From: an uncultured Lachnospiraceae bacterium
GTDB taxonomy: Bacteria > Bacillota > Clostridia > Lachnospirales > Lachnospiraceae
NCBI GenBank assembly: GCA_947589155.1
Contig: CANQBH010000007.1
Location: 1 to 64,000, forward strand
Reading direction: 5' to 3'
DNA length: 64,000 nucleotides
Positions 8,361 through 17,474 of this stretch are shown here, in pieces. A program made the translations under genes and the position numbers. Positions within the stretch are counted from its first letter, which is position 1, and every line of letters starts with the position of its first letter. The notes below the pieces were generated by a model. That model did not search any database, was not told the DNA's origin, and saw only the letters and a program-made list of their open reading frames with translations.

Positions 8361-10823
8361 TCATCCTTTGCGTACTTTGATCTTATCCAATTTCCAGATA
8401 TCGTCCACATATTCCTGAATGGTGCGGTCGGACGAGAACTTGCCGACATTGGCCACGTTCATCATCGCCATCTTCGCCCATTTCTTTTCATCCATATAGG
8501 CTTCCATGACCCGCCGCTGCGCGTCCGCATAGGAGCGGAAGTCCGCCAGCACGAAGTAGGTGTCCGCATACTGGGTACATTCCGTGTTCAGCAGCGAATT
8601 GTAGAGATCGCGGAACAGTTCGGAATTTTCGTCGCTGTAAAAGCCGTTGATCAGCTGCGTCAATACCCGCCGGATCTCCATGTCGTTATTGAAGATATCC
8701 ATCGGATAATAGTCGCGGTTGTGCTCATGGGCGATGACTTCCTCCGCGCTCATGCCGAAGATGAACGCGTTCTCCTCTCCCATCTCCTCGACCATCTCGA
8801 CGTTTGCCCCGTCCATCGTTCCGATCGTGACCGCGCCGTTTAACATGAACTTCATGTTGCCGGTGCCGGACGCCTCTTTGGACGCCGTGGAGATCTGCTC
8901 GGATACGTCGGCCGCCGCGAAGATCCACTCCGCGTTGGAGACCTTATAGTCCTCGATGAAGACCACCTTGATCTTGCCGTCGATGCTCTTGTCGTTGTTA
9001 ATGACGGTCGCCACGTTGTTGATGAGTTTGATCGTCAACTTTGCGTTCTTATAGCCCGCCGCCGCTTTCGCGCCGAAGATGAACGTGCGCGGATAGAAGG
9101 TCTGCTCCGGATGTTCCTTGATCTGATTGTAGAGGAACATGACGTGCAGGATGTTGAGCAGTTGGCGCTTGTATTCATGCAGGCGCTTGACCTGTACGTC
9201 GAAGATCGAACGCGGGTCGACCTCGATCCCGTTATGCTCTTTGATGTATTCTGCCAGACGCAGTTTGTTCTGGTACTTGATGTTCATAAACTCGTGCTGC
9301 GCCTTCGGATCGTCGACGTAGAGTTCGAGTTTTTTCATCTGCGAAAGATCCGTGATCCACTCCTTGCCGATGTGGTCCGTGACCCAGTTGGCGAGCAGGC
9401 GGTTGCCGTGAAGCAGGAAACGCCGCTGCGTGATCCCGTTGGTCTTGTTGTTGAACTTCTGCGGATAGAGATCGTAAAAGTCCTTTAGGGACTGCGTCTT
9501 TAAGATCTCCGTATGCAGAGCGGCCACGCCGTTGACGGAGTAACCGGCGGCAATGGCGAGGTGCGCCATCTTGACCTGACCGTCGCGGATGATCCCCATG
9601 CGCGCGACTTTGCCCTCGTCGCCCGGGAACGCCTGACGGATCTCGTTTTCAAAGCGGTAATTGATCTCCTCGACGATCTGATAGACGCGCGGCAGCAGAC
9701 GGGAAAAGATCTCGATCGGCCATTTTTCCAGCGCCTCGGACATGATCGTGTGGTTCGTGTAAGCGCAGGTCTTCGTCGTGACCTCCCACGCCTGATCCCA
9801 GTCCATGCCCTCCTCGTCCAGCAGCAGCCGCATAAGTTCCGCGACCGCCAGCGTCGGGTGCGTATCGTTCATCTGGATCGCAACCTTCTCATAGAGTTTT
9901 CCGACGTCGTCATGGTGTTTCTTATAGCGGCAGAGGATCCTCTGAAGGCTCGCGGATACAAAGAAGTACTGCTGCTTTAAGCGCAGTTCCTTGCCGTAGA
10001 TGTGGTTGTCGTTCGGATAGAGCACCTCGACGAGGTTGCGGGCAAGGTTCTCCTCCTCGACCGCCTTGTTGTACTCGCCCTTGTCGAACGAATCCAGCGA
10101 GAAGACCTCCTTCGGCTCCGCATCCCAGATCATCAGCGTGTTGACCATATCGTTATTATAGCCGACGATCGGCATATCATACGGAACGGCGATAACGGAA
10201 GAATAGCCCTCGTGGATAAAGTTCGTCCGTCCGTTTGCGCCGGTCTCGCTGCGCACATAGCCGCCGAAGCGCACCTCGTGGGCGTATTCCGCCCGCTTGA
10301 TCTCAAACGGATAGCCGTTTTTCAGCCAGTTGTCCGGCACCTCTTTCTGATAGCCGTCCTCAATCTTCTGTTTGAACATGCCGTAGCGGTAGCGGATACC
10401 GCAGCCGTAAGCCGGATAGCCCAGCGTGGAAAGGGATTCCATGAAACACGCCGCCAGACGGCCCAGACCGCCGTTTCCGAGCGCCGGATCCGGCTCCTCG
10501 TCCTCGATCGCGTCGATATCAAATCCCAGTTCGTCGAGGCACTCACGCACTTCGTCGTAGTTGCAGAGATTGATCATGTTGTTTCCGAGGGCGCGGCCCA
10601 TCAGAAATTCCATCGACATATAGTAAACGGTCTTCGGATCCTCCTTTTCCATTGTCTTTTGCGTCGCAAGCCAGTTGTCGATGACCTCGTCCTTGACGGC
10701 AAGCGACACAGCCTGATATACTTCCTGGCTGGACGCTTCCTCAAAGTCCTTCCGGTAAAGAAGCCGCACATTGTCTTTGATCTGCTTTTTGAAAGCCTTT
10801 TTGTCAAATGTCTGTGTTTTCAT
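8361..10823 (-). CDS. glgP: Glycogen/alpha-glucan phosphorylase
   Basis: This 820-residue GT35 enzyme phosphorolyses alpha-1,4-glucan to glucose 1-phosphate. The N-terminal part contains ALGNGGLGRLAACFMESL; the C-terminal half contains EASGTGNMKFMLNGA, whose lysine holds pyridoxal phosphate. The annotated ATG at 10829 touches the ribosome site, so the second ATG at 10823 (AAGGAG six bases upstream) is preferred. It lies 18 bases after ileS with no promoter or terminator between, so it should be expressed under the ileS T-box. No other glycogen gene is nearby. Confidence 0.95.
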   Translation of the reverse strand: MKTQTFDKKAFKKQIKDNVRLLYRKDFEEASSQEVYQAVSLAVKDEVIDNWLATQKTMEKEDPKTVYYMSMEFLMGRALGNNMINLCNYDEVRECLDELGFDIDAIEDEEPDPALGNGGLGRLAACFMESLSTLGYPAYGCGIRYRYGMFKQKIEDGYQKEVPDNWLKNGYPFEIKRAEYAHEVRFGGYVRSETGANGRTNFIHEGYSSVIAVPYDMPIVGYNNDMVNTLMIWDAEPKEVFSLDSFDKGEYNKAVEEENLARNLVEVLYPNDNHIYGKELRLKQQYFFVSASLQRILCRYKKHHDDVGKLYEKVAIQMNDTHPTLAVAELMRLLLDEEGMDWDQAWEVTTKTCAYTNHTIMSEALEKWPIEIFSRLLPRVYQIVEEINYRFENEIRQAFPGDEGKVARMGIIRDGQVKMAHLAIAAGYSVNGVAALHTEILKTQSLKDFYDLYPQKFNNKTNGITQRRFLLHGNRLLANWVTDHIGKEWITDLSQMKKLELYVDDPKAQHEFMNIKYQNKLRLAEYIKEHNGIEVDPRSIFDVQVKRLHEYKRQLLNILHVMFLYNQIKEHPEQTFYPRTFIFGAKAAAGYKNAKLTIKLINNVATVINNDKSIDGKIKVVFIEDYKVSNAEWIFAAADVSEQISTASKEASGTGNMKFMLNGAVTIGTMDGANVEMVEEMGEENAFIFGMSAEEVIAHEHNRDYYPMDIFNNDMEIRRVLTQLINGFYSDENSELFRDLYNSLLNTECTQYADTYFVLADFRSYADAQRRVMEAYMDEKKWAKMAMMNVANVGKFSSDRTIQEYVDDIWKLDKIKVRKG

Positions 10824-10841
10824 TTCCATCTCCTTTTCGTC

Positions 10842-13800
10842 TTACTGCCTGGTCACGCCTAAGGCGACCTTTTCGCCGTTCAGATCCCACTCTTTCTGAT
10901 AAGCGCCGCCGGCGTCTTCGCTGATTGCGTCCGCCAGCACTTCCTTTGCTATTGTATCATAATTCTTTGTAAAAATGTCACGGACTTTGCCGCTGCCCTG
11001 ATAAGAAACGCGGATCCTGTCGGTCACGTTAAATCCCGCCTCTTTCCGCATGGTCTGGATCTTGCTGATCACCTCGCGCACAAAGCCTTCTTCGAGCAGT
11101 TCCGGCGTCAGGCGCGTATCCATGACCACCGTGGTATTCTGATCGCCCTCCGTGACATAGCCCTCCGTCTGCGTCATCGTGATGAGCAGGTCGTCTTTGG
11201 CCAGTTCCACATCGCTCAACTCTTTGGCCAGTTTCAGCACGCCGTCGCTTTCCAGACGCGCCATCGCGGCGTTGCCGTCCAACTCTTCCAGTGCTTTTTT
11301 GATCTCTGCGAGGCGGGAGCCGTATTTCGGTCCTACGGTCCGCAGCTGCGGCTTGAAGGTGTAGGTCGTGAACGCGGAAACATCGTCGGTAAATTCCACA
11401 TGACGGACGTTGAGTTCGTCGGCGGCGATCTCCGCAAAATACGGCGGCAGTTCCTTCTGCGCCCGCACATACATGCGCTCCAAAGGCTGGCGGTTCTTGA
11501 TGTTGGAAGCGTTGCGGCAGGCGCGGCCCATCACGACGATCTTCAAAAGCTGCGCCATATCCTCCTCAAGTTCCGGATCGATCCATGACGCGTCGGCTTC
11601 CGGAAAATCGCATAAGTGCACGCTTTCCGGCGCTGACGGGTCGATGCTGCGCACCAGATTCTGGTAGATCTCCTCGGTCATGAACGGGATCATCGGCGCG
11701 GCCGCTTTCACGATCGTCACAAGCGCGGTGTAAAGCGTCATGTACGCCGTGATCTTGTCGCTCTTCATGCCTTTGGCCCAGAAACGCTCGCGGCACCGGC
11801 GGACATACCAGTTGCTCAGGTCGTCGACAAAGCCATCCAGCGCCCTTGCCGCCTCCGGAATCCGGTAATTGCCGAGGTCGTCGTCAACCTCTTTGACGAC
11901 CGAATGGAGCCGTGAAAGGATCCAGCGGTCCATGACCGTCGTCTTCTCGCGCTCCAGCGTGTACGCCGTCGCATCAAACCCGTCGATCTCCGCATAAAGG
12001 ACGAAGAAGGCGTAGGTATTCCAGAGCGTGCCCATAAACTTGCGCTGCCCCTCCTGCACGGCCTTTCCGTGGAAGCGGTTCGGCAGCCACGGCGCGGAAT
12101 TGATGTAGAAATACCAGCGGATCGCGTCTGCGCCGTAGGTCTTTAGCGCCTCGAACGGATCCACCGCGTTGCCTTTGGATTTGGACATCTTCTGTCCGTT
12201 CTCGTCCTGCACATGGCCGAGCACGATGACATTCTCATACGGCGCTTTGTTAAAGAGCAGCGTGGATTCGGCCATCAGGGAATGGAACCATCCGCGGGTC
12301 TGATCCACCGCCTCAGAAATGAACTGCGCCGGGAACTGCGCTTCGAACAGTTCTTTGTTCTCAAACGGATAGTGGTGCTGCGCGAACGGCATCGCGCCCG
12401 AATCGAACCAGCAGTCCACGACTTCCGGCACCCTTTTCATCGTCTTGCCGCACTCCGGACACGAAAACACGACCTCGTCGATATACGGACGGTGCAGTTC
12501 CACCTCCGCCGCTTTCGGGTCCTGACAGCGCTGCGCCAGTTCCGCGCGGCTGCCGATGGATTCCTGATGGTGGCAGTTTTCGCACTCCCAGATGTTGAGC
12601 GGCGTGCCCCAGTAGCGGTTGCGCGAGATCGCCCAGTCCTGAATATTCTCGAGCCAGTTTCCAAAACGGCCTTTGCCAATGGATTCCGGAATCCAGTTGA
12701 CGGTATCGTTGTTTTTCAGCAGGTCGTCGCGTACCGCGGTCTCGCGGATATACCATGATTCGCGGGCATAGTAGATCAGCGGCGTGTCGCAGCGCCAGCA
12801 GTGCGGATATTCATGCTCGAACTTCGGCGCATCGAACAACCGTCCGTCCGCGTCCAGATCGCGGATGATCGCAGGATCGGCGTCCTTGACGAACATCCCC
12901 GCGTAATCCGTGTCTTCCGTCATCTCGCCCTTGCCGTTGACGAACTGCACGAACGGCAGGCCGTAATTGCGTCCGACGTTCGCGTCGTCCTCGCCGAAAG
13001 CCGGAGCGATGTGGACGATACCGGTACCGTCGGACATCGTAACATAGTCGTCGCAGGTGACGAAAAACCCTTTCTTGCCCTGCGCATCCGCGGCTTTTTT
13101 CGCGCAGGCGAACAGCGGCTCGTATTCCCTGTATTCCAGATCTTTGCCAAGATATGTCTCCAGGACTTCGTAAGCGGGGCCTTCGGCGTCTTCCTTTGCA
13201 GGAGTGCCGAGCACCGGCTCTAAAAGCGCTTCCGCCATATAGTAGGTATAGCCGTCGGCGGCCCTGACTTTGACATAGCGCTCCCGCGGGTTGACGCAGA
13301 GCGCGACGTTGCTCGGCAATGTCCAAGGCGTCGTCGTCCACGCGAGGAAATACGCATCCTCGCCGCTGACGCGGAAACGCACGATCGCCGACCTCTCCTT
13401 AACGGTCCGGTAACCCTGAGACACTTCGGCGCTGGAAAGCGGCGTGCCGCAGCGCGGACAGTAAGGCACGATCTTAAAGCCCTTGTAGAGAAGCCCCTTC
13501 TTCCAGATCTCGTTCAGCGCCCACCATTCGGACTCGATAAAATCATCGTCATAGGTGACGTAAGGGTTTTCCATATCGGCCCAGAAGCCGACCGTTGAAG
13601 AAAAGTCCTCCCACATCCCCTTGTATTTCCAGACGGATTCCTTGCACTTGTCGATGAACGGCTCCATGCCGTAGGCCTCGATCTGGTCTTTGCCGTTCAG
13701 CCCGAGCTGCCTTTCCACCTCGAGTTCGACCGGAAGGCCGTGCGTATCCCAACCCGCCTTGCGCGGGACATATTTGCCTTTCATCGTCTGGTAGCGCGGG

Positions 13801-14003
13801 ATCATGTCCTTGATGACGCGCGTCAGGACATGGCCGATATGCGGCTTGCCGTTCGCCGTAGGCGGGCCGTCGTAAAACGTATAGGTCTCGCCTTCCCTGC
13901 GGTTCTCCATGCTCTTTCTGAAAATGTCGTTCTCTTTCCAGAACGCCTCCGTGGCCTTTTCCCGTTCCACAAAGTTCAGATCCGTAGTTACTTTTTTGTA
14001 CAT
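10842..14003 (-). CDS. ileS: Isoleucyl-tRNA synthetase, long (IleS2-like) form
   Basis: Charges tRNA-Ile with isoleucine. The class I signature PHIGH lies near residue 56 and KMSKSKGN near 600; the CP1 editing domain lies between. The 1053-residue length and the segment GHVLTRVIKDMIPRYQTMKG resemble the eukaryote-like IleS2 type rather than the roughly 930-residue IleS1 type; IleS2 enzymes are often less sensitive to mupirocin (known of the type, not tested here). Expression is controlled by the T-box leader upstream. glgP, a patatin and a protease follow in the same transcript. Confidence 0.96.
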   Translation of the reverse strand: MYKKVTTDLNFVEREKATEAFWKENDIFRKSMENRREGETYTFYDGPPTANGKPHIGHVLTRVIKDMIPRYQTMKGKYVPRKAGWDTHGLPVELEVERQLGLNGKDQIEAYGMEPFIDKCKESVWKYKGMWEDFSSTVGFWADMENPYVTYDDDFIESEWWALNEIWKKGLLYKGFKIVPYCPRCGTPLSSAEVSQGYRTVKERSAIVRFRVSGEDAYFLAWTTTPWTLPSNVALCVNPRERYVKVRAADGYTYYMAEALLEPVLGTPAKEDAEGPAYEVLETYLGKDLEYREYEPLFACAKKAADAQGKKGFFVTCDDYVTMSDGTGIVHIAPAFGEDDANVGRNYGLPFVQFVNGKGEMTEDTDYAGMFVKDADPAIIRDLDADGRLFDAPKFEHEYPHCWRCDTPLIYYARESWYIRETAVRDDLLKNNDTVNWIPESIGKGRFGNWLENIQDWAISRNRYWGTPLNIWECENCHHQESIGSRAELAQRCQDPKAAEVELHRPYIDEVVFSCPECGKTMKRVPEVVDCWFDSGAMPFAQHHYPFENKELFEAQFPAQFISEAVDQTRGWFHSLMAESTLLFNKAPYENVIVLGHVQDENGQKMSKSKGNAVDPFEALKTYGADAIRWYFYINSAPWLPNRFHGKAVQEGQRKFMGTLWNTYAFFVLYAEIDGFDATAYTLEREKTTVMDRWILSRLHSVVKEVDDDLGNYRIPEAARALDGFVDDLSNWYVRRCRERFWAKGMKSDKITAYMTLYTALVTIVKAAAPMIPFMTEEIYQNLVRSIDPSAPESVHLCDFPEADASWIDPELEEDMAQLLKIVVMGRACRNASNIKNRQPLERMYVRAQKELPPYFAEIAADELNVRHVEFTDDVSAFTTYTFKPQLRTVGPKYGSRLAEIKKALEELDGNAAMARLESDGVLKLAKELSDVELAKDDLLITMTQTEGYVTEGDQNTTVVMDTRLTPELLEEGFVREVISKIQTMRKEAGFNVTDRIRVSYQGSGKVRDIFTKNYDTIAKEVLADAISEDAGGAYQKEWDLNGEKVALGVTRQ

Positions 14004-14045
14004 CTTCTGCCTCCTGCTCTTTGATCCCGTCTGCGGGCCTTCCGC

Positions 14046-14310
14046 AAAAAAACCGGGCCTTCGCCCGCATAGGACGAAAAACCCGGCTTTCGCATACCAC
14101 CTATCACGCTGTACTTGGGCGCGCCCGCATACATGTCCTCCGTAACGTGGAGAAAGCCGTCTTCCCTACTGATCCGGCTGCGCCGGACTGTTCAAGTCGC
14201 TGCTAAGAAGTGATCTTCCGCATGTTCCTACTCATATCGGCTCCCACCGTACCCGACTCGCTTGACTTTCGTCCCATGCGTACTGTCTTCCTCAACGCAT
14301 TTTCTCATAA
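14046..14310 (-). ncRNA. T-box leader with AUC (Ile) specifier
   Basis: The region between ileS and its promoter has the layout of a T-box riboswitch. A long stem I holds an AUC codon at 14214-14212 in GAAG-AUC-ACUUC, the isoleucine specifier. The T-box sequence UAGGUGGUAUGCG lies at 14103-14091, and its partner UUCGUCCUAU follows at about 14079-14070. An intrinsic terminator (CCGGG/CCCGG, then seven T) closes the leader at 14086-14046. Uncharged tRNA-Ile should pair with the specifier and the UGGU bulge to favour antitermination. Confidence 0.93.
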
Positions 14311-15228
14311 TTCCATCAAATTATACTCAGAATTCCCCGTCTTGTCAAGCGTGTCATACGGCGCGCTGTCGATGTCGTTATCATCGTCGTAATCGTCAAA
14401 ACTGTCGATATCGTCATAACCGTCGTAATCGTCAAAACTGTCGATATCGTCATAACCGTCGTAATCGTCAAATGTGTCGATATCGTCATAGCCGTCGATC
14501 CCGTATCTGTACTCGTATTCCTCGATGATCTCCGGAAACGGCTCTTCCTGCTGCATCTCCTCCCGCACCATGTCAAGGAACGCGGCGTTGGAAAACAGCA
14601 GCCCGTAACAGATCGCCCAGAGGATCAGGGAAAGGACCGCCGTGACGATACCCGCGATCGCCATGCCTTTTTTCTCATAGCCCACGATCTGGATGATACC
14701 GAAGATGATCGCGAGCACCGCCAGCACCAGATTGATACAGCTGCAGAACAGCACGAGGGCAAGGATGCCCAGCACCATCGACGCGATACCCCAGCCTTTT
14801 CCCGTCTTCTTTTGACCCGAAGACGTTCGCTGCGGCTGCGTCCCGTAAGGGTTGCCGTATTTCTGCGAATCGGACGAAGAAAACGGGTCGCTGCCCGCCG
14901 TATCGAATGGGTCTTTATAGCCCTGTGATCCCGTTGTATCAAACGGGTCTTTGTAGCCCTGTGCGCCCGTCGTATCGAACGGATCTTTGTATTCCTGTGA
15001 TCCCGTCGTATCGAACGGGTCTTTGTATTCCTGCGAGCCTGCCGTATCCGAAGTCTCGGTGTAATCCCGCGGTTCTTCCATCACAAAAGGATCGTCCTTC
15101 GGATCCGCGTCGCCGATCACCGCATCCTTCATCCGTTCCTTCGCCCGCTCCAAAACCTCCGGCGCTTTTTCATCAAACTCATCCATCATCCGTTCCCATT
15201 TGTTTTCTTTGTTTTCGTTATCCGCCAT
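14305..15228 (-). CDS. DUF4190-like membrane protein with acidic repeat tail
   Basis: A 307-residue protein of unknown function. Residues about 48-95 are a hydrophilic repeat region built on YKDPFDTTGSQG. The middle holds two or three membrane segments (GIASMVLGILALVLF, LVLAVLAIIFGIIQIVG, GMAIAGIVTAVLSLILWAI), a layout typical of DUF4190 proteins. The tail is a highly acidic repeat of DGYDDIDSFDDY. Both repeat arrays have a 12-residue (36-base) period. The start has an AAGGAG site. It follows the glycosyltransferase by 33 bases and its 3' end contains the ileS promoter. Confidence 0.75.
   Translation of the reverse strand: MADNENKENKWERMMDEFDEKAPEVLERAKERMKDAVIGDADPKDDPFVMEEPRDYTETSDTAGSQEYKDPFDTTGSQEYKDPFDTTGAQGYKDPFDTTGSQGYKDPFDTAGSDPFSSSDSQKYGNPYGTQPQRTSSGQKKTGKGWGIASMVLGILALVLFCSCINLVLAVLAIIFGIIQIVGYEKKGMAIAGIVTAVLSLILWAICYGLLFSNAAFLDMVREEMQQEEPFPEIIEEYEYRYGIDGYDDIDTFDDYDGYDDIDSFDDYDGYDDIDSFDDYDDDNDIDSAPYDTLDKTGNSEYNLMEL
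14320..14348 (-). promoter_or_regulatory. Consensus sigma-A promoter for the T-box/ileS unit
   Basis: The minus strand reads TTGACA (14343-14348), a 17-base spacer, then TATAAT (14320-14325): a perfect consensus. It lies wholly inside the last codons of the DUF4190 gene. Confidence 0.92.
14389..14496 (-). repeat. Tandem 36-bp repeats encoding the acidic tail
   Basis: Three head-to-tail 36-base units. The first two (14389-14424 and 14425-14460) are identical and the third differs at about three bases. They encode DGYDDIDSFDDY-type units. There are no spacers. Confidence 0.9.
14905..15050 (-). repeat. Tandem 36-bp repeats encoding YKDPFDTTG units
   Basis: About four diverged 36-base units in the 5' part of the same gene, encoding YKDPFDTTGSQE/G. 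The period matches that of the unrelated 3' array. Boundaries are approximate. Confidence 0.8.
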
Positions 15229-15261
15229 CTTTTGCTCCTTATCCGCGCTTCCATGGCCGCG

Positions 15262-16281
15262 CTAGTTGAATCCCATGATCTTCTGCGAGATCTTATAGGC
15301 TCTGACCGAGAGGTAACGTCCGAAACGTCCGGGCAGATTCATCGCGTTGCCCAGCACGCCCCAGCGCAGGTGCCGGTAGGTCCGCTCGTCCTTTTCCCGA
15401 ATGTAACGCCATAACTTTTTGACTTTTTTGATGTTCTCCGGATCCTTGGAAACGTAAGCGATGGAACTGGAGACCACCGTGATCGTCTCGAGATAGGAGA
15501 GCATATATTCCCGCAGATGGACGGGTTCGATCGACCAGAGGTCGTACGCGTCCACCATGCGGTAATTGACCGCCAACTGCTGATCGATCCGCCGGATCAT
15601 GTTCTGCTCGTTGACCGACTGCCCGTCGCGGCCGATATAATAGCGGTAAAAATCCACGTTGAGATAGTACAGCGTCCTGACGTAAGGCAGCGGCTCGTAC
15701 ACAAAAAGGTTGTCCACATAAAACGTATGCGCCGGCAGTTTCAGGCGGCACTCGCGCAGCATCTGCGTCCGGTACGTCACCGAATGCATGAGGATCGAGA
15801 AGCCCTTGATGTTGTGCTTCATGTCCTCCCACGTCATGACCTTCCCGCTTTCAAACAGCAGCGTGTAGATCATCCTGCGCCTGTGGTTGTCGGCGACCTT
15901 TTCATAGACGTAATTGGTCAAAAGCATATCCACGGGCGTCTCGCTCTGCACGAAACCGCGCAGGGTCTCCATCACCTGTTCGTAGGCCTCGGGATCCACC
16001 CAGTCGTCGCTGTCCACGACCTTGAAATACAGGCCCGTCGCGTTTGCCAGTCCGGTGTTGACGGCTTCGCCGTGCCCGCCGTTCTCCTGATGGATCGCGC
16101 GGATCACGGAAGGGTAACGCTTTGCCCAGTCGTCCGCGATCTCCGCCGTCCGGTCCGTGGATCCGTCGTCCACGATCAATATTTCCACATCCTCGCCCCC
16201 GGGCAAAAGGGAACGGATGCACTTGTCCATGTAGTCCTGCGAATTATAGCAGGGAACTGCAAAAGATACGATCTTATCCAT
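15262..16281 (-). CDS. Family 2 glycosyltransferase
   Basis: A 339-residue GT-A fold inverting transferase. The N-terminus reads IVSFAVPCYNSQDYMDKCIRSL, then LIVDDGSTDRT for the nucleotide-sugar site and FKVVDSDDWVD with the metal-binding DxD. It adds a sugar from a nucleotide donor, probably in surface polysaccharide synthesis; donor and acceptor are unknown. No membrane anchor is obvious. It has its own promoter and a GAGGTG ribosome site, and is followed by the DUF4190 gene. Confidence 0.9.
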   Translation of the reverse strand: MDKIVSFAVPCYNSQDYMDKCIRSLLPGGEDVEILIVDDGSTDRTAEIADDWAKRYPSVIRAIHQENGGHGEAVNTGLANATGLYFKVVDSDDWVDPEAYEQVMETLRGFVQSETPVDMLLTNYVYEKVADNHRRRMIYTLLFESGKVMTWEDMKHNIKGFSILMHSVTYRTQMLRECRLKLPAHTFYVDNLFVYEPLPYVRTLYYLNVDFYRYYIGRDGQSVNEQNMIRRIDQQLAVNYRMVDAYDLWSIEPVHLREYMLSYLETITVVSSSIAYVSKDPENIKKVKKLWRYIREKDERTYRHLRWGVLGNAMNLPGRFGRYLSVRAYKISQKIMGFN

Positions 16282-16301
16282 AATTCACCTCGTCCCTTCC
16301 C

Positions 16302-16329
16302 ATTATACACACCGCGGGCTTTTTTTCAA
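16302..16329 (-). promoter_or_regulatory. Sigma-A promoter for the glycosyltransferase
   Basis: TTGAAA (16324-16329), 16-base spacer, TATAAT (16302-16307) on the minus strand, about 20 bases before the start codon. Confidence 0.8.
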
Positions 16330-16354
16330 CATATTTCGCCGTCTTTCAAAACTC

Positions 16355-17443
16355 TTAATGAATCCCTAAGGAAATATTTACATACCCGACATAAGCCGCA
16401 AACGCGGACGGAATCGCGTAGTCGCGCGCCGCCGTGCGCGCTTCCACCAGAAGATACCCCGGATCGGACGGCCCCGCTTCCCGAAAACTTTCCGTATCCG
16501 CCACGCGCACCATATAGCCCGTCATCTCCCACTCCACATGGGAAAAGACATGGCGCGCCCCGGGCAGTTCCGTGATCCGCAGCGGGGCGAGATCATGGCT
16601 TCGGACAAATTCCAGCGCTTCTTCCTGCGTCCTTTGCCCGTCGAGGTTCGGCAGTTCATAGAGCCCCGCCAGCAGCCCGCGTTCCGGGCGCTTGTGCAGA
16701 AGGATCTTTTCGCCGTCGCGGACGATGAGCACGGTGCGCTTTTCGATCCGGCGGCGCTTTGCCTTTGCGCGCACCGGCAGTTCCGCGGTCCTTCCCTCCG
16801 CCCTTGCCCGGCAGAAAGAAGCCCACGGACATTCTTCGCAGCGCGGGGCGCCGTTCGGGACGCAAAGCAGCGCGCCCAGTTCCATCAACGCCTGATTGAA
16901 CGTCCCCGGATCGGACGGCATGACGGGCGTCAGGGCGCGGACGACTTTTTTTCTGGTGGAATCGCATTTGATATCCGAATCGTCTCCGCTGACCCGGCTG
17001 ACGACCCGCAGCACATTGCCGTCCACGGCGGGCGTTCTCCTGCCAAACGCGATCGAGGCGACGGCTCCCGCCGTATAGGGGCCGATCCCCGGCAGGCTTA
17101 GGATCTCCTGCGGATCGGACGGCATTGCGCCGCCAAATTCCTCCGTGATCCGCAGCGCCGCCTCCTGCATATGCCGCGCGCGGCTGTAATAGCCCAGTCC
17201 TTCCCAGAGTTTGAGCAGGCGCTCCTGCGGACAGGCGGCCAGCGCGGCGACGTCGGGCAGTTCCCGCATGAACCGCAGGTAATACGGGATCACCGCCTCC
17301 ACCCTCGTCTGCTGCAACATGATCTCCGAGACCCAGATGTGATACGGATCCCTGTCCTCGCGCCACGGAAGGCTGCGCCGGTTTTCTTTGTACCATTCCG
17401 TGACCGGCTCCGCCAGCAGGGAAAAATCAAAATCCTCTATCAC
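16355..17443 (-). CDS. mutY: A/G-specific adenine DNA glycosylase
   Basis: Removes adenine mispaired with 8-oxoguanine in base-excision repair. The 362-residue protein has the HhH-GPD core: EIMLQQTRVEAV with the catalytic Glu, LPGIGPYTAGAVASIAFG, and VDGNVLRVVSRV with the catalytic Asp. Four cysteines for a 4Fe-4S cluster follow (CVPNGAPRCEECPWASFC), with seven rather than six residues between the first two. The C-terminal third is the MutT-like recognition domain. It starts with GTG. It is 31 bases after the sugar transferase gene and probably shares its transcript. Confidence 0.94.
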   Translation of the reverse strand: MIEDFDFSLLAEPVTEWYKENRRSLPWREDRDPYHIWVSEIMLQQTRVEAVIPYYLRFMRELPDVAALAACPQERLLKLWEGLGYYSRARHMQEAALRITEEFGGAMPSDPQEILSLPGIGPYTAGAVASIAFGRRTPAVDGNVLRVVSRVSGDDSDIKCDSTRKKVVRALTPVMPSDPGTFNQALMELGALLCVPNGAPRCEECPWASFCRARAEGRTAELPVRAKAKRRRIEKRTVLIVRDGEKILLHKRPERGLLAGLYELPNLDGQRTQEEALEFVRSHDLAPLRITELPGARHVFSHVEWEMTGYMVRVADTESFREAGPSDPGYLLVEARTAARDYAIPSAFAAYVGYVNISLGIH

Positions 17444-17474
17444 TTTCCTTCCCCTTTCCGTAAGCGTCGGCGCT

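Noticed and set aside
14389..14496. Short repeats that could suggest a CRISPR array
   Set aside because: The units are contiguous, in frame and encode an acidic protein tail; there are no spacers.
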